64,000 nucleotides of DNA from Streptomyces griseoloalbus. Its GTDB lineage: Bacteria > Actinomycetota > Actinomycetes > Streptomycetales > Streptomycetaceae. Shown piece by piece: positions 49,967 through 58,711 of the stretch. The position numbers were made by a program, and so were the translations under genes. The number at the start of each line of letters is the position of its first letter. Position 1 is the first letter of the stretch. Location: assembly GCA_014650015.1 (NCBI GenBank), contig BMUD01000017.1:113559-177558 (forward strand), read 5' to 3'. The notes under the pieces are model-generated. The model saw nothing but the letters and a program-made list of their open reading frames with translations, searched no databases and was not told the DNA's origin.

Positions 49967-51027
49967 AGACAGACCTCACGGACACCACCGCCAGCAAAAT
50001 CAACAAGGCGCTGGTGCAGGGCCGCCGGGCCATCGGCACGCCGGCCGTCGGCATGGTGCTGACGCTGGTCATCGTGACGGACGAGGAGAACGCCTACGAC
50101 GCGCTGAAGGCGGCCGGCGACGCCTCGCGCGAGCATCCCTCGCGCACGCTGGTGGTCATCAAGCGTGTCTCCCGCTCGCCCCGTGACCGTACGCAGTCCC
50201 GCCTCGACGCCGAGGTGCGGGTGGGCGCGGACGCGGGCACCGGCGAGACGGTGGTGCTCCGGCTGTACGGCGAGGTCGTCGACCACGCCCAGTCGGTGGT
50301 GCTGCCGCTGCTGCTGCCGGACGCCCCGGTGGTGGTGTGGTGGCCGGTCAACGCCCCGGTGGACCCGGCGAAGGATCCGCTGGGCGCACTGGCCCAGCGC
50401 CGGGTGACCGACACCTACGCCTGTGAGCAGCCGGTGCGGGAGCTCGCCGCCCGGGCGGACGCCTACACGCCGGGCGACACGGACCTGTCGTGGACCCGCA
50501 TCACGCCGTGGCGTTCGATGCTGGCGGCGGCGCTGGACCAGGTCGACTGCGAGGTGCGGGGCGTCGAGGTGGAGGGCGAGGAGTCCAACCCGAGCTGCGA
50601 GCTGCTGGCGATGTGGCTCGCGGACCGGCTGGACGTTCCCGTGAAGCGGTCGGCGTCGAACGGCCCCGGGCTCACGGCGGTCCGCATGGACACCGACTGC
50701 GGTCCGATCGTGCTGGACCGTGCCGACGGTTCGCTGGCGACGCTGTCCATCCAGGGTCAGCCCAAGCGTGCGGTGGCGCTCAAGCGCCGGGACACGGCGG
50801 AGCTGATCGCGGAGGAACTGCGGCGCCTGGACCCGGACGACACCTACGCGTCGGCGCTGCGCTACGGCGTGCAGCGGCTGAAGGGTGCGGACGGGCCGTC
50901 CGGTGAGCCGCCGGCCAAAGGAGGCCCGGCACGCGAAGCCGTCCCCGCGCCCGTCGAGTCGGCTGCGAAAGCTCCCGCGGCCGAGGCGACGGCGCCGGCA
51001 CCGGTGAAGAAGGCGGCGGCGAAGTGA
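49963..51027 (+). CDS. opcA: OpcA, glucose-6-phosphate dehydrogenase assembly protein
   Basis: A 354-residue protein needed for Zwf assembly or activation. Conserved actinobacterial stretches: NAYDALKAAGDASREHPSRT, VLPLLLPDAPVVVWWPVNAP, AYTPGDTDLSWTRITPWRSM. The last 50 residues are an Ala/Pro/Lys-rich low-complexity tail (PVESAAKAPAAEATAPAPVK). ATGA overlap with zwf, GTGA overlap with pgl. Confidence 0.95.
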   Translation: MKTDLTDTTASKINKALVQGRRAIGTPAVGMVLTLVIVTDEENAYDALKAAGDASREHPSRTLVVIKRVSRSPRDRTQSRLDAEVRVGADAGTGETVVLRLYGEVVDHAQSVVLPLLLPDAPVVVWWPVNAPVDPAKDPLGALAQRRVTDTYACEQPVRELAARADAYTPGDTDLSWTRITPWRSMLAAALDQVDCEVRGVEVEGEESNPSCELLAMWLADRLDVPVKRSASNGPGLTAVRMDTDCGPIVLDRADGSLATLSIQGQPKRAVALKRRDTAELIAEELRRLDPDDTYASALRYGVQRLKGADGPSGEPPAKGGPAREAVPAPVESAAKAPAAEATAPAPVKKAAAK

Positions 51028-51809
51028 GTACGGCACCGCAGCTGGTCGTGCACCGGGACAAGGATCTGATGGCGCAGGCCGCGGCGGCCCGGCTGATCAC
51101 CAGGATCGTGGACGCGCAGGCCTCGCGGGGTTCGGCGTCCGTGGTCCTGACCGGCGGCCGCAACGGCAACGGCCTGCTGGCCGCGCTGTCGGCGGCTCCG
51201 GCGCGGGACGCGATCGACTGGGGCCGGCTCGATCTGTGGTGGGGTGACGAGCGGTTCCTGCCGGAGGGTGATCCGGAGCGCAATGTCACCCAGGCCCGTG
51301 AGGCGCTGCTCGACGCGGTGCCGCTGGACCCGAAGCGCGTGCACGCGATGCCCGCGTCCGACGGCCCGCACGGCACGGACGTGGACGCGGCGGCGGCGGC
51401 CTACGCGGAGGAACTGGCCGCCGCCGCGGACCCGGAGAACCACGGCCCGGTCCCCACGTTCGACGTCCTGATGCTGGGCGTCGGCCCGGACACGCATGTG
51501 GCCTCCCTCTTCCCGGAGCTGCCGGCCGTCCGGGAGACGGAGCGCACGGTGGTCGGCGTCCACGGCGCCCCCAAGCCGCCGCCGACCCGGGTGACCCTCA
51601 CCCTCCCGGCGATCCGTGCGGCGCGCGAGGTGTGGCTGCTGGCCGCCGGCGAGGACAAGGCCGAGGCCGCGGCGATCGCCCTGTCGGGCGCGGGCGAGAT
51701 CCAGGCTCCCGCGGCGGGCGCCCAGGGCCGCGCCCGCACCCTGTGGCTGCTGGACGCGGCGGCGGCCTCACAGCTGCCCAGGTCGCTGTACCCGCCGGCG
51801 TCGGCCTGA
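51024..51809 (+). CDS. pgl: 6-phosphogluconolactonase
   Basis: A 261-residue lactonase of the NagB/DevB fold. VVLTGGRNGNGLLAALS (phosphate loop), LDLWWGDERFLPEGDPERN, DVLMLGVGPDTHVASLFPE and the C-terminal sugar-phosphate contacts are visible. GTG 51024 overlaps opcA. Last gene of the operon; strong hairpins follow. Confidence 0.95.
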   Translation: MSTAPQLVVHRDKDLMAQAAAARLITRIVDAQASRGSASVVLTGGRNGNGLLAALSAAPARDAIDWGRLDLWWGDERFLPEGDPERNVTQAREALLDAVPLDPKRVHAMPASDGPHGTDVDAAAAAYAEELAAAADPENHGPVPTFDVLMLGVGPDTHVASLFPELPAVRETERTVVGVHGAPKPPPTRVTLTLPAIRAAREVWLLAAGEDKAEAAAIALSGAGEIQAPAAGAQGRARTLWLLDAAAASQLPRSLYPPASA

Positions 51810-51810
51810 T

Positions 51811-51935
51811 CAGCCCGTCCGGCGCTTGAGGACAAGGCCCGTCCAGGGCCGAAGGAGGTCCGGGGGCACAGCCCCCGGGGTCGGGAACGGGAAGGGGCGG
51901 CGGGGGCGAGAACCCCCACCGCCCCGCCGGGGCCC
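51811..51935. terminator. Bidirectional terminator region between pgl and the agl cluster
   Basis: Two hairpins: CCGGGGGC (51860-51867), loop ACA, complement to 51878; and GGGGCGGCGGGGG (51894-51906) with its complement at 51913-51925 (one mismatch). The left part, CAGCCCGTCCGGCGCTTGAG, is a sequence I recognise as recurrent after Streptomyces genes. Confidence 0.75.
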
Positions 51936-51936
51936 G

Positions 51937-52776
51937 CTACTTCACGGACCCCGCCATGACCCCCTGTACGAAGTGCCGCTGGAACGCGAAGAACACGACC
52001 ACCGGAACGATCAGCGACAGAAACGCCCCCGGCGCCAGCACATCGATGTTGCTGCCGAACTGCCGGATCTGCGACTGCAGCTGCACCGTCAGCGGCTGCG
52101 CGGAACTGTCCGCGAACAACAGCGCCACCAGCATGTCGTTCCACACCCACAGGAACTGGAAGATGGCGAGGCTGGCGATGGCCGGCCGTCCCACCGGCAG
52201 CACCAGCCGGGTGAAGATCCGCCACTCGCTGCCGCCGTCCATCCGCGCGGCCTCCAGCATCTCCTTCGGCATCTCGGCGAAGTAGTTCCGCAGCAGGAAC
52301 ACCGCGAACGGCAGTCCGTACGCCACGTGGAAGAGCACCACGCCGGGGATCGTCCCGAACAGGCCGAGCTGCCCGAAGAGTTTGGCGACCGGCAGCAGCC
52401 CGATCTGTACGGGCACCACGAGCAGCGCCACCACCAGGAGGAACACCGGCTCACGCCCCGGAAAGTCCAGCCACGCGAAGGCGTATCCGGCGAGCGCGGC
52501 CACGACCACGACCAGCACGGTCGTCGGCACCGAGATCAGCACGGTGTTCCAGAACGCCTGGGTGATGCCCGAATTCTCCAGCAGCGCCGAGTAGTTGTCG
52601 AAGGACAGCTGCCCGGGGCCGGTGAACACGGTCCACCAGCCGCCCTCGGCCGTGTCCTCGGCGGACCGCAGCGAGGACAGGAACAGACCGGCCAGCGGGG
52701 TCATCCAGACCAGGCCGATCACGACCAGGAAGGCCTGCACCACCGCGTTGCTCAGGCCGCGCCGGATCGCCTTCAT
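51937..52776 (-). CDS. aglG: Alpha-glucoside-type ABC permease (MalG-like)
   Basis: A 279-residue permease with six segments. EAA loop: MLEAARMDGGSEWRIFTRLV (about 175-194). It ends in AFQRHFVQGVMAGSVK, typical of this branch. ATG 52776 overlaps the preceding permease stop (ATGA). Symbol is assigned by resemblance to the aglEFG system and by the adjacent GH13 gene; the substrate is inferred. Confidence 0.85.
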   Translation of the reverse strand: MKAIRRGLSNAVVQAFLVVIGLVWMTPLAGLFLSSLRSAEDTAEGGWWTVFTGPGQLSFDNYSALLENSGITQAFWNTVLISVPTTVLVVVVAALAGYAFAWLDFPGREPVFLLVVALLVVPVQIGLLPVAKLFGQLGLFGTIPGVVLFHVAYGLPFAVFLLRNYFAEMPKEMLEAARMDGGSEWRIFTRLVLPVGRPAIASLAIFQFLWVWNDMLVALLFADSSAQPLTVQLQSQIRQFGSNIDVLAPGAFLSLIVPVVVFFAFQRHFVQGVMAGSVK

Positions 52777-54137
52777 CGCTGACTCCTTCGAAAACGGCGG
52801 ACGTTGAACACCATGGCCGGGATGACCAGGAGCAGGAGCAGCACACCGAGCGCACTGCCGAGGCCCTGGTTGTTGCCGCCGCCGAACGACACCAGCCACA
52901 TCTGCGTCGCGAGCACCGTCGCGTCCTCCTGCACGGGACCCGGCGCGATGATGTAAACCAGGTCGAAGACCTTCATGACGTTGATCACCAAGGTCACGAA
53001 GACGACGGTGAGGACGGGGGCGAGCAGTGGGACGGTGATGCGCCGGAAGATCTGCCACTCGTTGGCACCGTCCATACGTGCCGCTTCCAGCGCGTCCCGG
53101 GGCAGCGTGGCAAGGCCCGCGCCGATCAGCACCATCGCGAAACCGGTCCATATCCATAGGTACGCTCCGATGATCGCCGGCGTGACGAGCGCCGGGCCGA
53201 GCCAGGAGATGCCGTCGTAGGGTGCCGCGAAGTTGGAGGAGGGCAGCTTCATCGCGTAGGAGCCGCCGTCCAGACCGGTGAAGCGGAAGGAGCCGTCGGC
53301 CGCGGTGGTCGTGCTCGCGACCGTCCTGCCGTCGCGGACCGCCTCGACCTTCATCCCGGGCAGTCCGCTCTCGCTCCGGTCGACCACGCCCGGCTTCCCC
53401 CCTCCGCCGGGGGTGAAGTCGAGGTACACGACGCCGCCGATCTCGTCGGGTCCGGCCTCGCGGGACGCCGCCATGCGGGCGGGTCCGGCGTCGCCCGGCA
53501 GGTCCTTGGGGGCGACACCGACCAGGCCGAGCACCGCCGTACCGCCGGGCGAGACGTCGGCGCCGGTGACGTACGAGCCGTCCGCCTCCTTGGTCAGGCC
53601 CTCGTCGTCACGGGCGCGCGCGGTCGGGTAGGAGGAGGCGTCCTTGAAGGCGTCGTGGACGGAGACGACGGCGGCGTTGAGCACGCCCTTGTCGGGGTCC
53701 TCGTCGTAGGCGAGCCGGAAGATGATGCCTGCCGCGAGGAAGGACACCGCCATCGGCATGAACAGCAGCAGCTTGAAGGCGGTGGCCCAGCGGACCTTCT
53801 CGACCAGCACGGCCAGGATCAGGCCGAGCCCGGTCAGCAGCGTCGGCGCCACGACGACCCAGATCGCGGTGTTCCTGATGGCCGTGAGGGTGGCCGGGTC
53901 CCGGAACATCTCGGCGTAGTTCTCGCCGCCCACGAACTCGTTGCCGGTGGCGTCGAAGAAGCTGCGGCCGACGGAGAACAGCACCGGGTACACGACCAGG
54001 GCGCCCAGCAGGAGCAGCGCGGGGAGCACGAACAGCAGGGCGATGATCCGCCCCCGCCGGCGCAGGCGCCGGCCGCGCGCGCCGTCGGGGTGCGCGGGCG
54101 TCGGGGGGCTCGCCTCTTTGACCAGTGTGGCGGTCAC
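52773..54137 (-). CDS. aglF: Alpha-glucoside-type ABC permease with a Cna-B-like periplasmic insert
   Basis: A 454-residue permease, about 150 longer than usual. Three to four membrane segments lie in residues 30-140 (IIALLFVLPALLLLGALVVY; LLFMPMAVSFLAAGIIF), then a soluble insert from about 150 to 300, then the remaining segments and EAA loop LEAARMDGANEWQIFRRITV. The end of the insert, GMKVEAVRDGRTVASTTTAA followed by DGSFRFTGLDGGSYAMKLP, looks like a Cna-B/SdrD-type beta-sandwich. E. coli MalF also has a large periplasmic loop, but of different sequence. Start GTG 54137. Confidence 0.85.
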   Translation of the reverse strand: MTATLVKEASPPTPAHPDGARGRRLRRRGRIIALLFVLPALLLLGALVVYPVLFSVGRSFFDATGNEFVGGENYAEMFRDPATLTAIRNTAIWVVVAPTLLTGLGLILAVLVEKVRWATAFKLLLFMPMAVSFLAAGIIFRLAYDEDPDKGVLNAAVVSVHDAFKDASSYPTARARDDEGLTKEADGSYVTGADVSPGGTAVLGLVGVAPKDLPGDAGPARMAASREAGPDEIGGVVYLDFTPGGGGKPGVVDRSESGLPGMKVEAVRDGRTVASTTTAADGSFRFTGLDGGSYAMKLPSSNFAAPYDGISWLGPALVTPAIIGAYLWIWTGFAMVLIGAGLATLPRDALEAARMDGANEWQIFRRITVPLLAPVLTVVFVTLVINVMKVFDLVYIIAPGPVQEDATVLATQMWLVSFGGGNNQGLGSALGVLLLLLVIPAMVFNVRRFRRSQR

Positions 54138-54142
54138 GGCCG

Positions 54143-55471
54143 TCAGTTCCCGTAGGCCTTGGCCGCGGCGTCCTCGAGCTCGGCCGCGGTCTTCCGCGGG
54201 TCGGCCGGGTCGCGCAGGAAGTCCTGGAGGATCTTCCACTCACCGGTGCCCTTGGTGCCGCCGAAGGCGGCGGGGGCCTGGTCGGACATGTCGAAGCGGA
54301 CCGAGTCGCCGGCCTCGATCAGGGACTCGGCGGTGGCGCGGGTGACGTCGTCGCCGTAGGAGGAGAGGTCGAGCTCCTTGTTCGGGGAGAGGAAGCCGCC
54401 CGCCTCGGCCCACACGGCGGCGGCCTCCGGGGTGGCCAGGTACTCCACGAGTGCCATGCCCGCCTTGCTGTTCTTGCCGTCCTTCAGGACGACGGCCGCG
54501 TCACCGCCGCTGACCACGGGCGCCTTGCCGTCGCCGACCGGCGGGAAGGGGAAGAAGTTCGCGTCGGTGCCGATGGTCCTGCCGAACTGGTCCTTGGCGA
54601 CACCGGCGACGAAGTCGCCCTCGTAGACCATGGCGGCCTCGGCCTTGGGGCCGAAGACCTTCTCCACCGAGCCGGGGAAGTCGGTGTTGAGGGCCCCCTT
54701 CTGGCCGCCCGCGACGAGCTGCTTGTCCTTGAACAGCTTGCCGAGGGTGGTGAGCGCCTCGACGACCGTCGGGTCGGTCCACTTGATCTCGTGCGCGGCG
54801 AGGGCGTCGTACTTCTCGGGCCCGGCCTGGGAGAGGTAGACGTTCTCGAACCAGTCGGTCAGCGTCCAGCCGTCCTGTCCGGCGACGGAGAAGGCCGCGA
54901 GGCCGGAGTCGGAGATGGTCCGCCCGTCCTTCAGCATGGCGTCGTAGGTCTTCGGCGGGGTGACGCCGGCCTGTTCGAGGGCCTCGGGGTTGTACCAGAC
55001 GGTCGACTTGTGGGCGGCCTTGAAGTAGAGGCCGTACAGGGTGCCGTCGACGCTGCCGTAGTTCTGCCACACCTTCGCGAAGTTGGTGCCCACGGTCGAC
55101 TGGACGTTCTTGTCCAGCGGCTTGAGCCAGCCCTGGTCGGCGAACTGCTTGAGCACGCCGACCTGCGGGACCATGACGACGTCGGGGGCGTTGCCGCCCT
55201 CGATCTTGCTGCCGACGACGGTGGAGACGTTGTCGCCGGTGGACACGAACTGCGTCTTGGCGCCGGTCTTCTCGGTGAAGGCGTCCAGCACCTTCTGGAA
55301 GTTCTTCTGCTCGCTGCCGGACCACACGCCGGCGACGGTGACGCTCTGGCCGCTGAGCGCCTTGTCGCCGCCGCCGGCCGAGACGGGGTCGCCGCTGCCG
55401 CAGGCGGTCGCGCCGAGCGCGAGCACGAGGGCGGTGCATCCGGTGAGCAGGGTGGTACGTCGTCGCATCAT
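54143..55471 (-). CDS. aglE: Alpha-glucoside-type binding lipoprotein
   Basis: A 442-residue solute-binding protein. The signal peptide ends in LALGATACGSGD; the lipobox Cys is about residue 24. Mature features include GSEQKNFQKVLDAFTEKTGA, GNAPDVVMVPQVGVLKQFAD and WYNPEALEQAGVTPPKTYDA. Two ATGs (55471, 55468) are possible. It is five bases before the permease gene and 40 bp after the GH13 gene. Confidence 0.88.
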   Translation of the reverse strand: MMRRRTTLLTGCTALVLALGATACGSGDPVSAGGGDKALSGQSVTVAGVWSGSEQKNFQKVLDAFTEKTGAKTQFVSTGDNVSTVVGSKIEGGNAPDVVMVPQVGVLKQFADQGWLKPLDKNVQSTVGTNFAKVWQNYGSVDGTLYGLYFKAAHKSTVWYNPEALEQAGVTPPKTYDAMLKDGRTISDSGLAAFSVAGQDGWTLTDWFENVYLSQAGPEKYDALAAHEIKWTDPTVVEALTTLGKLFKDKQLVAGGQKGALNTDFPGSVEKVFGPKAEAAMVYEGDFVAGVAKDQFGRTIGTDANFFPFPPVGDGKAPVVSGGDAAVVLKDGKNSKAGMALVEYLATPEAAAVWAEAGGFLSPNKELDLSSYGDDVTRATAESLIEAGDSVRFDMSDQAPAAFGGTKGTGEWKILQDFLRDPADPRKTAAELEDAAAKAYGN

Positions 55472-55511
55472 CGTCGATGTCCCTTCGGGAATACGGAAGT
55501 TGACCGGAGTT

Positions 55512-57134
55512 TCAAGAGCCGTCGATCCACCAGGCGGCGGTGGAGCCGGGGAGCACTCCGGGCGGGCACGGGCCGCTGGCGAGCAGCGGGGTGCCGGGGA
55601 CCGGAGCGGGTACGGGGGCGGTGCCGAAGTTGACCGCGCAGACGAGGTCGTCGCCGCGGACGAAGGCGAGGACGCCGGGCTGGGTGTCCAGCGGGCGCAG
55701 TGAGCCCTCGCCCAGCTGGGGCAGCGCGGCGCGCAGTTGCAGGCCGTCGCGGTACAGGTGCCAGAAGGAGCGGGTGTCGGCGAGGGCGCGGTCGGTGGCG
55801 TGCTCGGCGAACCACTCGGGCTGCGGCAGCCAGGGCTTGGCCCCTTCGGCGCCGGAGGTGAAGCCGAACGGGGAGGCCTGGCCCGACCAGGGCAGCGGCA
55901 CCCGGCAGCCGTCGCGGATCCGCTCCCGGCTGCCGGTGCGGCGGAAGATCGGGTCGGTGAGCACGTCGTCGGGCAGGTCCACGACCTCGGGCAGGCCCAG
56001 TTCCTCGCCCTGGTAGATGTACGCGGCTCCGGGCAGCGCCAGCATCAGCAGCGCGGCGGCGCGGGCGCGGGCGGTGCCGAGGCCGCTGCCCTGGGGAGTG
56101 GGTTCGCCGTAGCGGGTGACGGTGCGGACCTGGTCGTGGTTGTTGAGGACCCAGGTGACGGTCGAGCCGGTGCCGGCGATGTCCTGCATGGCCTCGGAGA
56201 TGACCTTGCGGAAGGCGTCGGCGTCCCAGGGAGCGCCGAGCAGGTCGAAGAAGAAGGCCTGGTGCAGCTCGTCCGGGCGGACGTACCGCGCGTGCTCGCG
56301 GGCGGTGGGGACGGAGACCTCGCCGACCAGGAGGCGTTCGCGGCCGTCGCGGGCGGTGTACTCCTCGCACACCGCGCGCCAGTGCCGCCACACGTCGTGC
56401 ACCTCGGGCTGGTTCCAGGCGAGCGGGTTGACCGAGTCGCGGGTGCGGGCGTCGGCCTGCGGGTCGGGCGAGTCGGGCAGTTCGGGGTGCTTGAAGAGGC
56501 CGGCGGCCACGTCGATGCGGAAGCCGTCGACGCCCCGGTCCAGCCAGAAGCGGAGTATCCGGTCGAACTCGGCGGCCACCTGGGGCTCGCGCCAGTTCCA
56601 GTCCGGCTGCTCGGGCGTGAACATGTGCAGGTACCACTGGCCGGGGCGGCCGTCCGGTTCGGTGACCCGGGTCCAGGCGGGGCCGCCGAACATGGCGTGC
56701 CAGTTGTTGGGCGGCTCCGCGCCGTCGGCTCCGCGGCCGTCGGCGAAGTGGAAGCGGGCGCGCTCGGGGCTGCCGGGGGGCGCGGCGAGTGCCTCGCGGA
56801 ACCAGGGGTGCTCGCTGGAGCAGTGGTTGGGGACGATGTCGAGCAGCACCTTGATGCCGAGCCGCCGGGCGGCCCCCACCAGCAGGTCGAACTCGGTGAG
56901 GTCGCCGAAGACCGGGTCGACGTCGCAGTAGTCGGCCACGTCGTAGCCGTGGTCGTGCTGCGGTGAGGGGTAGAAGGGGCTCAGCCAGATCCCGTCCACG
57001 CCGAGCTTCTTCAGGTACGGCAGTCCCGCCCTGACCCCCGCGAGATCGCCGATGCCGTCACCGGTGCTGTCCAGGAAGCTGCGGACGTACACCTGATAGA
57101 TCACCGCGTCACGCCACCAGTGGTGCCTGTTCAC
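55512..57134 (-). CDS. aglA: Alpha-glucosidase, GH13 family
   Basis: A 540-residue intracellular GH13 enzyme (oligo-1,6-glucosidase/alpha-glucosidase type). The four conserved regions are present: DIVPNHCSSEHPWF, GVDGFRIDVAAGL (nucleophile Asp), LLVGEVSVPT (acid/base Glu) and VLNNHDQVR (Asp). No signal peptide, so it hydrolyses imported disaccharides. GTG 57134 starts it. First gene of the agl cluster; the order aglA-E-F-G differs from the usual E-F-G-A. No LacI regulator is adjacent. Confidence 0.9.
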   Translation of the reverse strand: MNRHHWWRDAVIYQVYVRSFLDSTGDGIGDLAGVRAGLPYLKKLGVDGIWLSPFYPSPQHDHGYDVADYCDVDPVFGDLTEFDLLVGAARRLGIKVLLDIVPNHCSSEHPWFREALAAPPGSPERARFHFADGRGADGAEPPNNWHAMFGGPAWTRVTEPDGRPGQWYLHMFTPEQPDWNWREPQVAAEFDRILRFWLDRGVDGFRIDVAAGLFKHPELPDSPDPQADARTRDSVNPLAWNQPEVHDVWRHWRAVCEEYTARDGRERLLVGEVSVPTAREHARYVRPDELHQAFFFDLLGAPWDADAFRKVISEAMQDIAGTGSTVTWVLNNHDQVRTVTRYGEPTPQGSGLGTARARAAALLMLALPGAAYIYQGEELGLPEVVDLPDDVLTDPIFRRTGSRERIRDGCRVPLPWSGQASPFGFTSGAEGAKPWLPQPEWFAEHATDRALADTRSFWHLYRDGLQLRAALPQLGEGSLRPLDTQPGVLAFVRGDDLVCAVNFGTAPVPAPVPGTPLLASGPCPPGVLPGSTAAWWIDGS

Positions 57135-57165
57135 CCCATTGACCTGTCTGTGAGGAGCAGTCGTT

Positions 57166-57175
57166 ATGCATGCAT
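57166..57175. promoter_or_regulatory. Palindrome ATGCATGCAT upstream of aglA
   Basis: A perfect 10-bp palindrome 32 bp upstream of the aglA GTG, in an AT-rich patch; a candidate operator for the alpha-glucoside regulator. Confidence 0.4.
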
Positions 57176-57286
57176 GTTAGGTACGGGTGTCGAGCGGGTG
57201 TCAATGAACGTACGCGAACCACTGGCCAGTTGGCAGGCGCATATCGGGAATAACCCGGGCACAACGGACCCAGTTGAGACGTCCGC

Positions 57287-57303
57287 GTTACTTAACGAGT
57301 AAC
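57287..57303. promoter_or_regulatory. Inverted repeat GTTACT-N5-AGTAAC
   Basis: A perfect 6+5+6 dyad, ten bases after the stop of the binding-protein gene (57313). It could be an operator for aglA or a weak terminator; no T-run follows. Confidence 0.4.
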
Positions 57304-57312
57304 TAGAGGGCG

Positions 57313-58584
57313 CTAGCGGGAAGAGACGGCGGCCAGCTCGGTCGCCAGCCGGCGCACCGCGGCCTCGGGCGTCTGCCGCCCGGTCATCGCGTCGCGCACC
57401 ACCGCCTGCACCACCAGGCTCACCTGGTCGTAGTGCGGGCTCTTGGGGCGCGGAGCCGCGGCGAGCACGCTCTCGCGCAGGGTCGGCAGATACGGGAACC
57501 GCCGGACCAGCCCGGGATCGTCGTACAGCGCGGCCCGGACCGGAGGCAGCGCGCCGCGCGTGAGGACCTGGCGCTGGACGCGCTCGCTGGTGAGGTACGC
57601 GATCAGGCGCGCGGCGGAGTCCGGGTGCCGGGCATGGCTGCCGACGGCCAGGTTGGATCCGCCGAGGACACTCGTCCCGGCACCGTCCGGCCCCGGCAGC
57701 GGTACGGCACCGACCTTGCCGGCGACCGCGGAGCCCGGGGCGGAGGCGGCGACGTAGGCGTACGGCCAGTTGCGCAGGAAGAGCAGCCGGCCGTCCTGGA
57801 AGGCCTGCTTGGACTCCTCCTCCTTATAGGTCAGCGCCTCTTCCGGGATCCAGCCCTCGCGGACCCCGCGCGCCAGGAAGCCGATGCCCTCCCTGGCCGC
57901 CCGCGAGTTCACGGTGACGCGCTCGCCCTCGTCGCCGAGGATGGTGCCGCCCGCCGAGTAGACGGCCTCGGCCGCGTTGACGGTCAGGCCCTCGTAGGGC
58001 AGGAACTGGCCCGCGTAGCCGTCGAGGCCGTGCCGTGGGGCGAGGGTCTTCGCGGCCCGCTCCAGCTCGGCCCAGGTGCGCGGCGGCGGGATGTCCTCCG
58101 CGGCGAGGATGTCCTTGCGGTACAGGAGCAGTCCGGCGTTGGTGACGTACGGGACGGCGTAGAGGCGGCCGTCGTACGTGGCCGTGTCCACCACCCGGGG
58201 CAGGAAGGTGCCGAGCGGGAAGCGGTCGCGGGGCAGCGGACGGATCCAGCCGGCGGCGGCGAACTCCGAGGTCCAGCTGACGTCGATGTTGAGCACGTCG
58301 AACCGGCCGCGGTCACCGGCGCGCAGGTCGGTGATCATCTGGGCGCGGGTCTCGTCGGCCGAGTCGGGCAGTTCGACGAGGGTGACCTTCTCACCGGGGT
58401 GGGTGCGGTTCCAGCCGTCGAGCACGGAGCCGAGGTAGCCGGTGAGGTCGCCGGCGGTGGCCAGGGTGAGCGGCCCGCGGCCGTCCGCACCGGCCTGGTC
58501 GGCCCGCGCTCCGGAGGCGGCATAACCGGTCAGGACGACGATCAGGACAAGAAGGCCCCTACCCGCGGCATGAATCCACCGCAT
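57313..58584 (-). CDS. Extracellular solute-binding protein with altered lipobox
   Basis: A 423-residue CUT1-type binding protein (trehalose/maltose-binding-like): LTLATAGDLTGYLGSVLDGW, DVLNIDVSWTSEFAAAGWIR, VPYVTNAGLLLYRKDILA, AAEAVYSAGGTILGDEGERV. The signal peptide GLLVLIVVLTGYAASGARA would be a perfect lipoprotein signal if Tyr were Cys (LTGC-A); instead a signal peptidase I site ARA-DQ follows. ATG 58584 has GGGAGGA upstream. No permeases lie beside it; it precedes aglA by 178 bp and may share its transporter. Confidence 0.85.
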   Translation of the reverse strand: MRWIHAAGRGLLVLIVVLTGYAASGARADQAGADGRGPLTLATAGDLTGYLGSVLDGWNRTHPGEKVTLVELPDSADETRAQMITDLRAGDRGRFDVLNIDVSWTSEFAAAGWIRPLPRDRFPLGTFLPRVVDTATYDGRLYAVPYVTNAGLLLYRKDILAAEDIPPPRTWAELERAAKTLAPRHGLDGYAGQFLPYEGLTVNAAEAVYSAGGTILGDEGERVTVNSRAAREGIGFLARGVREGWIPEEALTYKEEESKQAFQDGRLLFLRNWPYAYVAASAPGSAVAGKVGAVPLPGPDGAGTSVLGGSNLAVGSHARHPDSAARLIAYLTSERVQRQVLTRGALPPVRAALYDDPGLVRRFPYLPTLRESVLAAAPRPKSPHYDQVSLVVQAVVRDAMTGRQTPEAAVRRLATELAAVSSR

Positions 58585-58640
58585 AGGTTCCTCCCTGTAC
58601 ACCGGCACCCGGGCACCCTTGCCGGGGTCAGAGGCCATGT

Positions 58641-58655
58641 ATACCTGTTAGGTAT
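58641..58655. promoter_or_regulatory. PadR-type operator candidate
   Basis: ATACCT-GTT-AGGTAT, a perfect dyad, with ATGT just before it. It lies between the divergent binding-protein and PadR genes, 57 bp before the PadR start. Confidence 0.55.
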
Positions 58656-58711
58656 GGGCGATACTAGGCCCTGCGGCACATTACCCAGGTTGCGCGAGGA
58701 GGAGAGCACAA

